64,000 nt of DNA. Source: JAVJSF01 sp040219555. GTDB lineage: Bacteria > Actinomycetota > Thermoleophilia > Miltoncostaeales > Miltoncostaeaceae. The translations under genes and the position numbers were made by a program. The stretch lies in contig JAVJSF010000006.1 of the NCBI GenBank assembly GCA_040219555.1, positions 225,251 through 289,250 on the forward strand. Direction: 5' to 3'. The notes below the pieces were generated by a model, which saw only the letters and a program-made list of their open reading frames with translations, did not search any database and was not told where the DNA came from. This document shows, piece by piece, positions 54,159-62,082 of the stretch (position 1 is the first letter of the stretch; each line of letters opens with the position of its first letter).

Positions 54159-54650
54159 TCAGTTGCCTTCGTACTCGCGCAGGAAGCCCTCGAACAGGCG
54201 GACGTGCTTCTGCTCGTCGCGCAGCAGCCCGATGACCATGTCCTCGGTCACCGGGTCCACCTCGCCGGCGAAGTCGATGATCCGCTGGTAGTGGGCGATG
54301 GCGCCGTTCTCGGCCTCGATGACGCCGCGGATGACGTGGACGATGTCGGTCTGGTGCTCGGGGGGCTGCAGGAAGTGCTGGCCGGCCGTGAACGCCTCGG
54401 AGCCCGGCACCACGCCGTGCAGCTCCTTGATGCGCTGGGCCAGCTGCTGGGCGTGCCCGAGCTCCTCGGTGATGTCCGCGGCCAGGGATGCGGTGATCTC
54501 CTGCGCCCGGACGCCGTCGGGATTGATGGAGCCGGCCGTGTAGCTCATCACGGTCTCCATCTCCATCCAGTACGCGGTGGTGAGCAGGTCGACCAGAGCC
54601 TCGCGGTCGGCCGTGCGCTCGGGGTCGAGGATGCCGAGATTGGCGTTCAT
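54159..54650 (-). CDS. Ferritin-like diiron protein (bacterioferritin/Dps-like)
   Basis: 163 aa, all helical. TAYWMEMETVMSYTAGSINP, ITEELGHAQQLAQRIKEL, GVIEAENGAIAHYQRII and LLRDEQKHVRLFEGFLREY place Glu, E-x2-H, Glu and E-x2-H at the four helices of a diiron site. It may store or oxidise iron. AGGAGCAACAG precedes ATG 54650. It may alternatively belong to a ferritin-like group without storage function. Confidence 0.82.
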   Translation of the reverse strand: MNANLGILDPERTADREALVDLLTTAYWMEMETVMSYTAGSINPDGVRAQEITASLAADITEELGHAQQLAQRIKELHGVVPGSEAFTAGQHFLQPPEHQTDIVHVIRGVIEAENGAIAHYQRIIDFAGEVDPVTEDMVIGLLRDEQKHVRLFEGFLREYEGN

Positions 54651-54716
54651 CTGTTGCTCCTGTGTCGTCGGAACCTGTCGCCGGCATATGGCGACACGCA
54701 GAAGGAGTACCCCGGA

Positions 54717-54752
54717 TAGTCTGCCCTCATGCCGATCGGCCGCGCCTCGTGA
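54717..54752 (+). promoter_or_regulatory. Leaderless promoter with a 7-codon upstream ORF
   Basis: TAGTCT (54717-54722) is followed by 6 nt and ATG 54729, which opens a short ORF reading MPIGRAS. Its TGA (54750-54752) overlaps the GTG start of the next gene as GTGA. It may couple ribosome entry to that gene, which lacks its own ribosome site. Confidence 0.45.
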
Positions 54753-54934
54753 CCCGTCGCAGCCAGACCTCGATGATGCGCCTGCGCCGCGTGGCCTACG
54801 GCGCATCGGGCGGACTGGCCCTCGGCACCGTCGCCGGCTGGAGCACCGGCTCGGCCCTGGCGCCCGCGATGGGGGCCGCTCTCGGGGCGGTCGGGGCGGT
54901 CGTGGGCGGACGCCTGTGGGAGCGGCGCCGATGA
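54749..54934 (+). CDS. Small membrane protein with glycine-zipper segment
   Basis: 61 aa: a basic lead (MTRRSQTSMMRLRRVAYG), then about 35 hydrophobic residues rich in Gly and Ala (GGLALGTVAGWSTGSALAPA, GAALGAVGAVVGG), ending LWERRR. The small-residue spacing suggests packed helices or a glycine-zipper. GTG 54749 is inferred from the upstream ORF; ATG 54773 is possible. It overlaps the quinone reductase ATG by 4 nt. Function unknown. Confidence 0.55.
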   Translation: MTRRSQTSMMRLRRVAYGASGGLALGTVAGWSTGSALAPAMGAALGAVGAVVGGRLWERRR

Positions 54935-55914
54935 GGGCGATCGTCCTGCGCGAGCGCGAGTTGGTGCTCGGCGAGGTGGACGAGCCGGTCCCCGGGCCGG
55001 GCGAGGTGCTGCTGGCCGTGGCCGCCACCGCCGTGAACCGCGCCGACCTGCTCCAGGCCCGCGGCCGGCATCCCGCGCCGGAGGGGGAGAGCCCGATCAT
55101 GGGGCTGGAGGCGGCCGGTGTGGTGGCCGCGCTGGGCCCGGGGGTGGCCGGATGGCGGGTCGGCGACCGGGTGATGGCGCTGCTGGCCGGCGGTGGATAC
55201 GCCGAGCGCGTGGCCGTGCCCGCCGGGCAACTGATGGCCGTGCCGGGGTCGATGCCCCTTGAACGGGCCGCAGCGGTGCCCGAGGCGTGCCTCACCGCAT
55301 GGCTGTCGCTGCGGCGGCTCACCGGGCTCGCCCAGGGCGAGCACCTCCTGATCCACGCCGGGGCCAGCGGGGTGGGCCTTGCCGCGGCGGCCATCGGCCG
55401 GGGCCTGGGCGCCCGGGTGCTCGGCACCACCCGCAGTGCGGCGAAGGCCGGCGCCATCGCGGCCTCCGGCGCCGAGCCCCTCGTGCTGGACGGTGAGGGT
55501 CGCTTCGCCGCGGACGTCCGAGCGCTCACGGACGGTCACGGCGCCGACGTGATCCTGGACCTGGTGGGCGCGGCCCACTGGGAGCAGAACGTCGCCTGCC
55601 TGGCCGAGGGAGGGCGCATCTCGGTGGTGGGTCTCGTGGGCGGCGCGCGGGCCGAGGTGGACCTGGCCGCCCTGATGGCCGCCCAGGCGACGGTCTCGGT
55701 GAGCTCGCTGCGCCGGCGCTCCCGCGCCGAGAAGGCCGGCCTCGTGGCCGACTTCGCCGTCTGGGCGGGGCCCAGGTTCGAGGCCGGGGAACTGCAGCCC
55801 CACGTCCACGCGGAGTTGCCGCTGGAGCGCGCCGGCGAGGCCCACGGCCTGCTGGCGGCCGACGCGACCGTGGGCAAGGTGGTCCTGCTCATCGCCGGGT
55901 CGGAGACGGGGTGA
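54931..55914 (+). CDS. Zinc-free NADPH:quinone oxidoreductase (PIG3-type MDR)
   Basis: 327 aa. MRAIVLRERELVLGEVDEPV, AVNRADLLQARGRHP, GLEAAGVVAALGPGV and the cofactor loop LLIHAGASGVGLAAAAIGRG, then DVILDLVGAAHWEQN, match the PIG3/QOR group. There are no zinc-binding Cys. NADPH preference is likely from family, not proven. ATG 54931 overlaps the previous stop (ATGA). Confidence 0.87.
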   Translation: MRAIVLRERELVLGEVDEPVPGPGEVLLAVAATAVNRADLLQARGRHPAPEGESPIMGLEAAGVVAALGPGVAGWRVGDRVMALLAGGGYAERVAVPAGQLMAVPGSMPLERAAAVPEACLTAWLSLRRLTGLAQGEHLLIHAGASGVGLAAAAIGRGLGARVLGTTRSAAKAGAIAASGAEPLVLDGEGRFAADVRALTDGHGADVILDLVGAAHWEQNVACLAEGGRISVVGLVGGARAEVDLAALMAAQATVSVSSLRRRSRAEKAGLVADFAVWAGPRFEAGELQPHVHAELPLERAGEAHGLLAADATVGKVVLLIAGSETG

Positions 55915-55963
55915 TGCGATACGGTGTCCAGGCTGATCGCACCCTCGTGCAAGGACCCGTGAC

Positions 55964-56101
55964 ATGAAGAAGCTGCTCGTGCTGCTCACCCTCGCCGCGG
56001 TGGCGTACTGGCTGGTCAAGGACCGCTTCGGCGGCGAGCCGGACGAGTTCGTGTTCACCGAGGTGCCCGCCTCCGAGGCCGAGGCGCCCACCGCCGGCTG
56101 A
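55964..56101 (+). CDS. DLW-39-like 45-residue membrane protein
   Basis: MKKLLVLLTLAAVAYWLVKD forms one TM helix, followed by RFGGEPDEFVFTEVPASEAE and a short end. Layout (MKKL, one helix, then a charged segment with an aromatic acidic patch) matches the actinobacterial DLW-39 group, but the D-L-W tripeptide is replaced. AAGGACC lies 7 nt before ATG 55964. A TACGGT box 40 nt upstream may be its promoter. Function unknown. Confidence 0.6.
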   Translation: MKKLLVLLTLAAVAYWLVKDRFGGEPDEFVFTEVPASEAEAPTAG

Positions 56102-56107
56102 GCCGCG

Positions 56108-56620
56108 ATGGCCGGCCTCACGCTCAGCCCCGAGGACGCCCGTCGCACGGAGGGCATCGACGTCGACCTGCGGGGGGCCGCCGAGGCGATCGGCATGGGG
56201 CTGAGGCCGGCCATCGCGGACCTGGCGCCCGCCCTGGTGGCGCCGGCCGACACCGGCGGGCCCGCGCCCGCCGGTGAGTTGCAGGACCTCGACCTGGACC
56301 ACGAGGGGCCACCGGACGCCCTGTCGCTGCTTGCGTGCCTGGCCGCGCACCGGGCCTATGTGGGTGGCCGCGGCCGGCCCGAGGGGGTGAGTGTTGGCGC
56401 CCTGCCCATCGCACGGCTGATGGTCTGGGCCCACCGCGCCACGCTGCTGGGCGCCGCGCCGCGCCTGGTGTGGGTGGGCCCGGCCGTGCGCGCCCCGGAG
56501 CCCGGGCCTCGTCAGATGGTGCTGCGCGCGCGCTGCGCGGTGGCCGTCGACGGCGCCGTGCGCCGTGCCGAGGCCGCCGCCGTGGTGGCCGGCCCCGACC
56601 AGCCGCCGGCGACAGGCTGA
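56108..56620 (+). CDS. Hypothetical protein
   Basis: 170 aa, Ala-rich and acidic at the start, with no signal peptide or TM helix. GPPDALSLLACLAAHRAYVG and ARLMVWAHRATLLGAAPRLV are amphipathic segments, and VLRARCAVAVDGAVRRAEAA ends it. I do not recognise it. The gene begins 6 nt after the DLW-39-like gene and is probably co-transcribed. It ends 13 nt from the rpoD stop, so the two converge. Confidence 0.55.
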   Translation: MAGLTLSPEDARRTEGIDVDLRGAAEAIGMGLRPAIADLAPALVAPADTGGPAPAGELQDLDLDHEGPPDALSLLACLAAHRAYVGGRGRPEGVSVGALPIARLMVWAHRATLLGAAPRLVWVGPAVRAPEPGPRQMVLRARCAVAVDGAVRRAEAAAVVAGPDQPPATG

Positions 56621-56633
56621 CCCGCAGCCCCCT

Positions 56634-57701
56634 CTAGTCCAGGAACTCGCGCAGGCAGGCGTTGGCCCGGTGGGACTGCAGCTTGGCCAGGCTGCGCGAC
56701 TCGATCTGACGGATGCGCTCGCGCGTCACCCCGAAGCGCACGCCCACCTCCTCGAGCGTACGCGGCTCCTCTCCGCCCAGGCCGAAGCGCAGCTCGACGA
56801 CCTTGCGCTCGCGCGCCGTCAACTGATCGAGGGCCTGCCCCAGGTCGCGCCCGCGCATGAGGTCGGCCACCACGTCGCCCGGCGCGCGCACCGAGCGGTC
56901 CTCGATGAGGTCGCCCAGCTCGGAGTCCTCCTCCTCCCCCACCGGGGTCCCCAGCGAAACCGGCTCCAGGGCCAGCTTCTGGACCTCGCGCACGCGCTCG
57001 GGCGTGATCTCCAGCTCGTGGGCGAGTTCGGCCACGGTCGGCTCGCGCCCCAGTTCCTGCACCAGCTGGCGCTGCACCCGTGACAGGCGGTTGATGACCT
57101 CGACCATGTGGACCGGGACGCGGATGGTGCGCGACTGGTCGGCGATGGCGCGCGTGATGGCCTGACGGATCCACCAGGTGGCATAGGTGCTGAACTTGTA
57201 GCCGCGCCGGAAGTCGAACTTCTCGACGGCCCGGATGAGCCCCAGGTTGCCCTCCTGCACCATGTCGAGGAGCGGCATGCCGCGCCCGACGAAGCGCTTG
57301 GCGATCGACACCACCAGCCGCAGGTTGGCCTCGATCAACTGGGCCTTGGCGCCCATGTCGTTGCGCTCGATGCGCTGGGCCAGCGAGACCTCCTCCGCGG
57401 CGCTCAGCAGCGGGACGCGGCCGATCTCACGCAGGTACATGCGGATGGGGTCGCCGGCGTCCTGGGGCCGGACGCTGAGGTCGAGCAGAGGCTGGGCCCC
57501 GGGCGGAGCGTCCCCGTCGGCCATCACCTCGATCCCCAGCTCGGTCAGCACCCCGAGCAGGGCCTCCTGTTGCTCCTCGTCCAGCTCGGCCCGCTCGGCC
57601 GACTCGGCGATGCGCGCCAGGGTCAGCCCGCCCGCCAGTCTCCCCTCCTCGATGAGGGCGCGCACCTCGTCGCGGCCCACGACGGATGCGTCGGTGCTCA
57701 C
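56634..57701 (-). CDS. rpoD: Primary RNA polymerase sigma factor (sigma-70/RpoD family)
   Basis: 355 aa. Region 1.2 is DPIRMYLREIGRVPLLSAAE. Region 2 has RLVVSIAKRFVGRGMPLLDM, VQEGNLGLIRAVEKFDFRRG and YKFSTYATWWIRQAITRAI. Region 3 follows, and region 4 has RTLEEVGVRFGVTRERIRQI. A reduced region 1.1 precedes. The RIRQIE helix and full region 1.2 indicate a primary or near-primary factor; being next to dnaG supports rpoD. GTG 57701 has no strong ribosome site. It lies 28 nt after the dnaG stop counted along the transcript. Confidence 0.92.
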   Translation of the reverse strand: MSTDASVVGRDEVRALIEEGRLAGGLTLARIAESAERAELDEEQQEALLGVLTELGIEVMADGDAPPGAQPLLDLSVRPQDAGDPIRMYLREIGRVPLLSAAEEVSLAQRIERNDMGAKAQLIEANLRLVVSIAKRFVGRGMPLLDMVQEGNLGLIRAVEKFDFRRGYKFSTYATWWIRQAITRAIADQSRTIRVPVHMVEVINRLSRVQRQLVQELGREPTVAELAHELEITPERVREVQKLALEPVSLGTPVGEEEDSELGDLIEDRSVRAPGDVVADLMRGRDLGQALDQLTARERKVVELRFGLGGEEPRTLEEVGVRFGVTRERIRQIESRSLAKLQSHRANACLREFLD

Positions 57702-57729
57702 CGCGTCATCGCCCCCGTGTCGATCGCCG

Positions 57730-59463
57730 TCACTCGTCCCCCCGCAAGGCCGCCTCCACCTGGCGCGCCATGCCGAGCACGCGCAGCGACTCCTCGGCCC
57801 GCCCGGCCTCGCGCAACTCGGTGGCGCGCCGGCGCAGCATCGGAAGCTGCAGGCGGTAGGTCACCTCCCGGATCTCGGCCTCGCTGGGCGTCCCCGAACT
57901 GGCCTCCGCCCGCACGATCCCCGCCAGCGGCCCGAGCCCCTCCGGCCAGTCGTCCGGATCGGTGCGCCCCTCGCACAGGGCCGCGAAGGCCCGGCGATGC
58001 TCATCGAGGGTGAACGCCTCACCGCTGAGGCTGTCCAGGTACGAGGCGGCGATACCGGGAAGGGCCACGGCCATGGCCAGCAGCCGGCGCTCGCGCACCT
58101 CCTGCGGCGTGGACGGGGTCACAGCACGCGCGGGCGGCCCCGACGGGCCCGGCGCGGCGCGGCGGGCGGACCGGCGCAGGCGCTCCTCCACGCCTTGCGA
58201 CAACTGGAGCAGCCCGGCCGCCACCCGCACCCCCTCGTCCTTCTCCACGGAATCGTCCGGGAAGTTGCGAAGGAGGGACGTGATGTCCGCCAGGGCGGCC
58301 TCGCGCTCGCGCGCATCGCGTCCCGCCCGCGCGACCCGCGAACGGATCAGTGAAGCTAGCAAAGGTTCGGCGTTGGACACGTTGTAAGCCAGCAGATCCC
58401 GCCCGTCCGGGGAGGCGGCGAGGTCCCCGGGGTCCCGACCATCGGGCAGGGCCACCGCCGAGAACGACAGCTCCACCCCCCGCGCGGCCTCCACCGTGCG
58501 CCATGCTGCGCGCTCGCCGGCGGCGTCGGGGTCGAAGCACAGCTTCACCTCGCGCGCCCAGCGCGAGATGAGGCGCAGCTGCTCGTTGGTGAGCGAGGTG
58601 CCCATGCAGGCCACGCTCGACTCCACGCCGGCGGCCACCATCCCCAGCACGTCGGTGTAGCCCTCCACCACCACGACGCTGCCCGACTTGGCCGCGGCGA
58701 CGCGTGCCTCGGACAGGCCGAACAGGAGGTGGCGCTTGTGGAAGTGCCCGCCCTCGGGGGAGTTGACGTACTTGGCGCGCTCGTTGGGGTCGAGGGTGCG
58801 CGCGCCGAACCCCTGCACCCGCCCGCGGGCGTCGGCGATGGGGAAGGTGATGCGCCCCATGAAGAAGTCGGAGGCGCTCGATCCGCGCAGGCGGGCCAGG
58901 CCGGCGTCGGCCAGTTCCTGGGGCCGGTACCCCTCCCGCAGCGCGCGCGCGGTCAGCCCGCCCCCCTGCCGCGGCGCCCAGCCGATCCGGAAGCGGCGCA
59001 GCAGTTCCTCCGGGATGCCGCGCCCGGCCAGGTACTCGCGCGCCGGGGCGGCGTCCGCGGCGCGCCAGAGGCACTCGCCGTAGTAGGCGGCCGCGCGCTC
59101 CAGCAGGGTGGCCCTGCGCTCGCGGCCGGCGCGCGCGGCCACCTCCTGTGGGGACTCCTCCGCGTAGGAGATATCGATGCCGAAGCGCTCGGCCAGCGCG
59201 ACGACGGCCTCGGTGAAGCCCGACGCGCCCTCCTGGGTCTGCATCCAGTCGAAGGCGTCCCCGGTCGCCCCGCACCCGTGGCAGTAGTAGCGGCGGAAGT
59301 CGGGCGGCAGCAGGCCGAAGGAGGGCGAGCGCTCGTCGTGGAACGGGCAGCGCCCCACCCAGCGCCCCCCGCGCCGCTGGAGGTTGACGCGCCCGCGCAC
59401 GAGTTCCACCAGATCGACCCCGTCGCGGACGGCCTGGACACTCTCATCGCGGATGCGCGCCAT
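57730..59463 (-). CDS. dnaG: DNA primase
   Basis: Makes RNA primers. The CHC2 zinc finger is CPFHDERSPSF ... YYCHGCGATGDAFDW (residues about 40-70). The catalytic core has GFGARTLDPNERAKYVNSPE, then TOPRIM: GSVVVVEGYTDVLGMVA with Glu and the later DPDAAGERA. The C-terminal helicase-binding part is about 200 residues, Ala/Arg-rich. 577 aa. ATG 59463 (MARIRDESVQAVRDGVDLVE) lies 6 nt after TACACT, which is leaderless. dnaG-rpoD forms the usual macromolecular-synthesis operon without rpsU. Confidence 0.94.
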   Translation of the reverse strand: MARIRDESVQAVRDGVDLVELVRGRVNLQRRGGRWVGRCPFHDERSPSFGLLPPDFRRYYCHGCGATGDAFDWMQTQEGASGFTEAVVALAERFGIDISYAEESPQEVAARAGRERRATLLERAAAYYGECLWRAADAAPAREYLAGRGIPEELLRRFRIGWAPRQGGGLTARALREGYRPQELADAGLARLRGSSASDFFMGRITFPIADARGRVQGFGARTLDPNERAKYVNSPEGGHFHKRHLLFGLSEARVAAAKSGSVVVVEGYTDVLGMVAAGVESSVACMGTSLTNEQLRLISRWAREVKLCFDPDAAGERAAWRTVEAARGVELSFSAVALPDGRDPGDLAASPDGRDLLAYNVSNAEPLLASLIRSRVARAGRDAREREAALADITSLLRNFPDDSVEKDEGVRVAAGLLQLSQGVEERLRRSARRAAPGPSGPPARAVTPSTPQEVRERRLLAMAVALPGIAASYLDSLSGEAFTLDEHRRAFAALCEGRTDPDDWPEGLGPLAGIVRAEASSGTPSEAEIREVTYRLQLPMLRRRATELREAGRAEESLRVLGMARQVEAALRGDE

Positions 59464-59469
59464 CGCCGG

Positions 59470-59475
59470 AGTGTA
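59470..59475 (-). promoter_or_regulatory. -10 element (TACACT) of the leaderless dnaG-rpoD promoter
   Basis: TACACT, then CCGGCG, then ATG 59463 on the minus strand. Confidence 0.55.
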
Positions 59476-59517
59476 CGAGCCCGGGGGGTCGTGGCGGCCC
59501 CTTCGCGCCGCGCTGCC

Positions 59518-59523
59518 TAGACT
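59518..59523 (+). promoter_or_regulatory. -10 element (TAGACT) for msrA
   Basis: TAGACT, then CGGTGC, then GTG 59530, which is in frame with msrA. The mRNA could start there and be read leaderless, or from ATG 59575 behind AGGAGG. Confidence 0.5.
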
Positions 59524-59574
59524 CGGTGCGTGGGGTGGATGGCCACCCCGGCGAAGGCGAGCGAGGAGGCCCCG

Positions 59575-60249
59575 ATGGGACTGTTCAGCAAGTCGAAGAT
59601 GCCCGAGCCGGAGTCGGCGCTGCCCGGGCGCAGCCAGGAGATGCCGGTCCCGGAACTGCACGAGGTGCTGGGCACCCGCCTGGAGCCCCCGTTCCCCGAG
59701 GGGTCGCAGATGGCGCTGTTCGGCCTGGGCTGCTTCTGGGGCGCCGAGCGGGTGTTCTGGCAACTGCCCGGGGTGATCAGCACCGCGGTGGGCTACTCGG
59801 GTGGGCACACGCCCAACCCCACCTACGAGGAGGTGTGCAGCGGCCGGACAGGGCACAACGAGGTGGTGCGCGTGGTGTTCGACCCCGAGCGCATCTCGTA
59901 CGCCGAGTTGGTGGCCGCCTTCTTCGAGGCCCACGACCCCACCCAGGGGATGCGCCAGGGCAACGACCGGGGCACCCAGTACCGCTCGGGCATCTACACC
60001 CACACCGCCGAGCAGCGCGCGGTGGCCGACGCCATGCGCGCCGCCTACGGCGAGCGCCTGGCGGCGGCCGGTCACCCGGCGATCACCACCGAGGTCCGCC
60101 CGGCCGGCGCGTTCTACTACGCCGAGCACTACCACCAGCAGTACCTGCACAAGGTGCCCAACGGCTACTGCGGCCTGGGCGGCACCGGGGTCACCTGCCC
60201 GGTGGGACTCGAGACGGCCATCCCCGGCGAGGGGTCGCCCACGGTCTGA
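59575..60249 (+). CDS. msrA: Peptide methionine-S-sulfoxide reductase
   Basis: Repairs oxidised methionine. MALFGLGCFWGAERVFWQLP holds the catalytic Cys (G-C-F-W-G), and VISTAVGYSGGHTPNPTYEE, TGHNEVVRVVFDP, GMRQGNDRGTQYRSGIY and YYAEHYHQQYLHKVPNGYCG follow. A C-terminal Cys (GVTCPVG) may be the resolving one. 224 aa from ATG 59575 (AGGAGG 5 nt upstream). A 15-residue longer form from GTG 59530 is possible. A 45-residue lead before the core is longer than usual. Confidence 0.94.
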   Translation: MGLFSKSKMPEPESALPGRSQEMPVPELHEVLGTRLEPPFPEGSQMALFGLGCFWGAERVFWQLPGVISTAVGYSGGHTPNPTYEEVCSGRTGHNEVVRVVFDPERISYAELVAAFFEAHDPTQGMRQGNDRGTQYRSGIYTHTAEQRAVADAMRAAYGERLAAAGHPAITTEVRPAGAFYYAEHYHQQYLHKVPNGYCGLGGTGVTCPVGLETAIPGEGSPTV

Positions 60250-60256
60250 GCCGGGC

Positions 60257-61279
60257 TCAGATGGGCCCCTCCCGGGGCAGGAAGATCTGCCGGTAGACCC
60301 GCAGCGCATAGCGGTCGGTCATGCCGGCGATGTGGTCGGTGACGCGGCGGACGGGATCGGCCTCGGGCGAGGCCGGCATCTCGTCCGGATGCGCCTCGAA
60401 CCACTCGAACAGACGCCGCACCACCCCGCGGGCGCGCTCGGCCTCCGAGCTGGCGGGGGCGACGTGGTAGACGCGCTCGAACATGAACGCGCGCAGCCGC
60501 AGGAACGAGCGCCCCACCTCCGGTGACTGGCGGATGGAGTCCCCGTCGGCGCTGGCCCTCACCACGTCCCCGACCAGGGTGGTGAGCCGCTCCGAGGTGG
60601 TGCGCCCGAGGAGCGTGAGTTCCCGCGCCGGCATGTCGGCCTCGGCGATGACGCCGGCCCGCAGGGCGTCCTCGATGTCGTGGTTCACGTAGGCCACCCG
60701 GTCCATCAGGCGCACGATCTGCCCCTCCAGGGTGCGCGGCAGGCCGGAGCCGGTGTGGTTGAGGATGCCGTCGCGCACCGCGTCAGTGAGGTTCAGGCCG
60801 CGCCCGTCGCCCTCCAGGGTCTCCACCACGCGCAGGCTCTGGATGTTGTGCTCGAAGCGCCGGCCGTGGCGCTCGGCCAGCACGGCGTCCAGCGCCGCTT
60901 CGCCGGCGTGCCCGAACGGGGCGTGCCCCAGGTCGTGCCCCATCGCGACGGCCTCCACCAGGTCCTCGTTCAGGGCCAGCGCGCGGGCCACGGTGCGCGC
61001 CACCGCCGAGACCTCCAGCGTGTGGGTGAGCCGGGTGCGGTAGTGGTCGCCCTCGGGGGCGACGAAGACCTGGGTCTTGTGCTTCAGCCGGCGGAAGGAC
61101 TTGCTGTGGATGATGCGGTCGCGGTCGCGCTGGAAGGCGGTGCGGTAGGGACACGGCGCCTCGTCCACCGCGCGCACGGCGTCGGCGGCGCGGGCGGCCC
61201 GGGGGCCGAGAGCCGGCTCGCGGGCCGGCGGGGTGGACGCGTCGCCCGTCAGAGCCCCAGCGTGATCGGGAACACCCAT
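60257..61279 (-). CDS. dgt: Deoxyguanosinetriphosphate triphosphohydrolase-like protein
   Basis: HD-domain dNTP triphosphohydrolase controlling nucleotide pools. CPYRTAFQRDRDRIIHSKSF, HKTQVFVAPEGDHYRTRLTH (first His), TLEVSAVARTVARALALNED, MGHDLGHAPFGHAGE (HD pair), and MDRVAYVNHDIEDALRAGVI (last Asp) are the bacterial Dgt type. 340 aa. ATG 61279 overlaps the upstream gene by 31 nt; the lead to residue 30 is not conserved, so the start may be later. The Pfam-type C-terminal helix (VTDHIAGMTDRYALRVYRQI) is intact. Confidence 0.9.
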   Translation of the reverse strand: MGVPDHAGALTGDASTPPAREPALGPRAARAADAVRAVDEAPCPYRTAFQRDRDRIIHSKSFRRLKHKTQVFVAPEGDHYRTRLTHTLEVSAVARTVARALALNEDLVEAVAMGHDLGHAPFGHAGEAALDAVLAERHGRRFEHNIQSLRVVETLEGDGRGLNLTDAVRDGILNHTGSGLPRTLEGQIVRLMDRVAYVNHDIEDALRAGVIAEADMPARELTLLGRTTSERLTTLVGDVVRASADGDSIRQSPEVGRSFLRLRAFMFERVYHVAPASSEAERARGVVRRLFEWFEAHPDEMPASPEADPVRRVTDHIAGMTDRYALRVYRQIFLPREGPI

Positions 61280-61962
61280 GGCCCCATCGCCCGCATGCCC
61301 TCCCCCGCCCCGCCGGACACGGTGCCGATGGTGACGGTGAGGTTGCGGACCTCGTCCGGGACACCGGGCGCGATGGCCAGGGCCCCGCTGAGGTGGTTGC
61401 CCTCGGGCCGGCGCTCGCCGGCGTCCACCCGGTAGCGCCGGCCGGCGTCGTCGACCACCACCACGTCCAGCACGGTGAGCTGCCGGCGGGCGCCGGGGTC
61501 GGCCGCATGCGCGGTGTAGCGCAGACGGGCGCACCCCTCGTGGCACTCCAGCGCGATGAGCGCGATGTGGAGGTCCTCCACGGTCTGGACCTGATTCACC
61601 GCCACCACCCGCCGCAGCGTCGTGGGCCGGAACGCCGAGCAGTGCGGGAAGCCCTCGGCCTCCTCGCCCCACTCCTCATCCACGGGACCCGGCAGCGGGA
61701 TCATCTCCGGGCTGCGGTGCTTCCAGACGTGCTCGCTCTCGCGGAACAGGTTCACCAGCGCCCGGTGCGAGAGGGCGCGCCCGTCGTCGGGCACGTGCAC
61801 CCGCTGGCGCTCCCCCGGAGCGCGCTGGAGGTCGAAGTACGCGGCGGGGGGGCCGCCGGCGGGGCCGCGATCGGCGTAGTGCATGCGCTCGATGCGCCAG
61901 CCCTCGACCATCAGGGCGAAAAGGTCGCCCAGGCTCTGGAGGCGGTCCTCCGACGGATCCAT
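61249..61962 (-). CDS. Hypothetical protein upstream of dgt
   Basis: 237 aa, no signal peptide. The N-terminal part has helices (DRLQSLGDLFALMVEGWRIE), the middle is beta-rich (AYFDLQRAPGERQRVHVPDD, CARLRYTAHAADPGARRQLT, VLDVVVVDDAGRRYRVDAGE) and it ends GPWVFPITLGL. I do not recognise the family; the last 100 residues look like a beta-sandwich. GTGAGGAGG lies just before ATG 61962. Its 3' end overlaps dgt, so the two are co-transcribed. Confidence 0.6.
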   Translation of the reverse strand: MDPSEDRLQSLGDLFALMVEGWRIERMHYADRGPAGGPPAAYFDLQRAPGERQRVHVPDDGRALSHRALVNLFRESEHVWKHRSPEMIPLPGPVDEEWGEEAEGFPHCSAFRPTTLRRVVAVNQVQTVEDLHIALIALECHEGCARLRYTAHAADPGARRQLTVLDVVVVDDAGRRYRVDAGERRPEGNHLSGALAIAPGVPDEVRNLTVTIGTVSGGAGEGMRAMGPWVFPITLGL

Positions 61963-62082
61963 GACCCTCCTCACGGGTGTATGGCCACGATCGTACACGC
62001 GGGCCCGCGGCGCGAGACCGCGGACACGGAGCGGGTCGCGGCCACTAACCTCACACCGTCGCCGGGATGGGAGGACGCGCGC

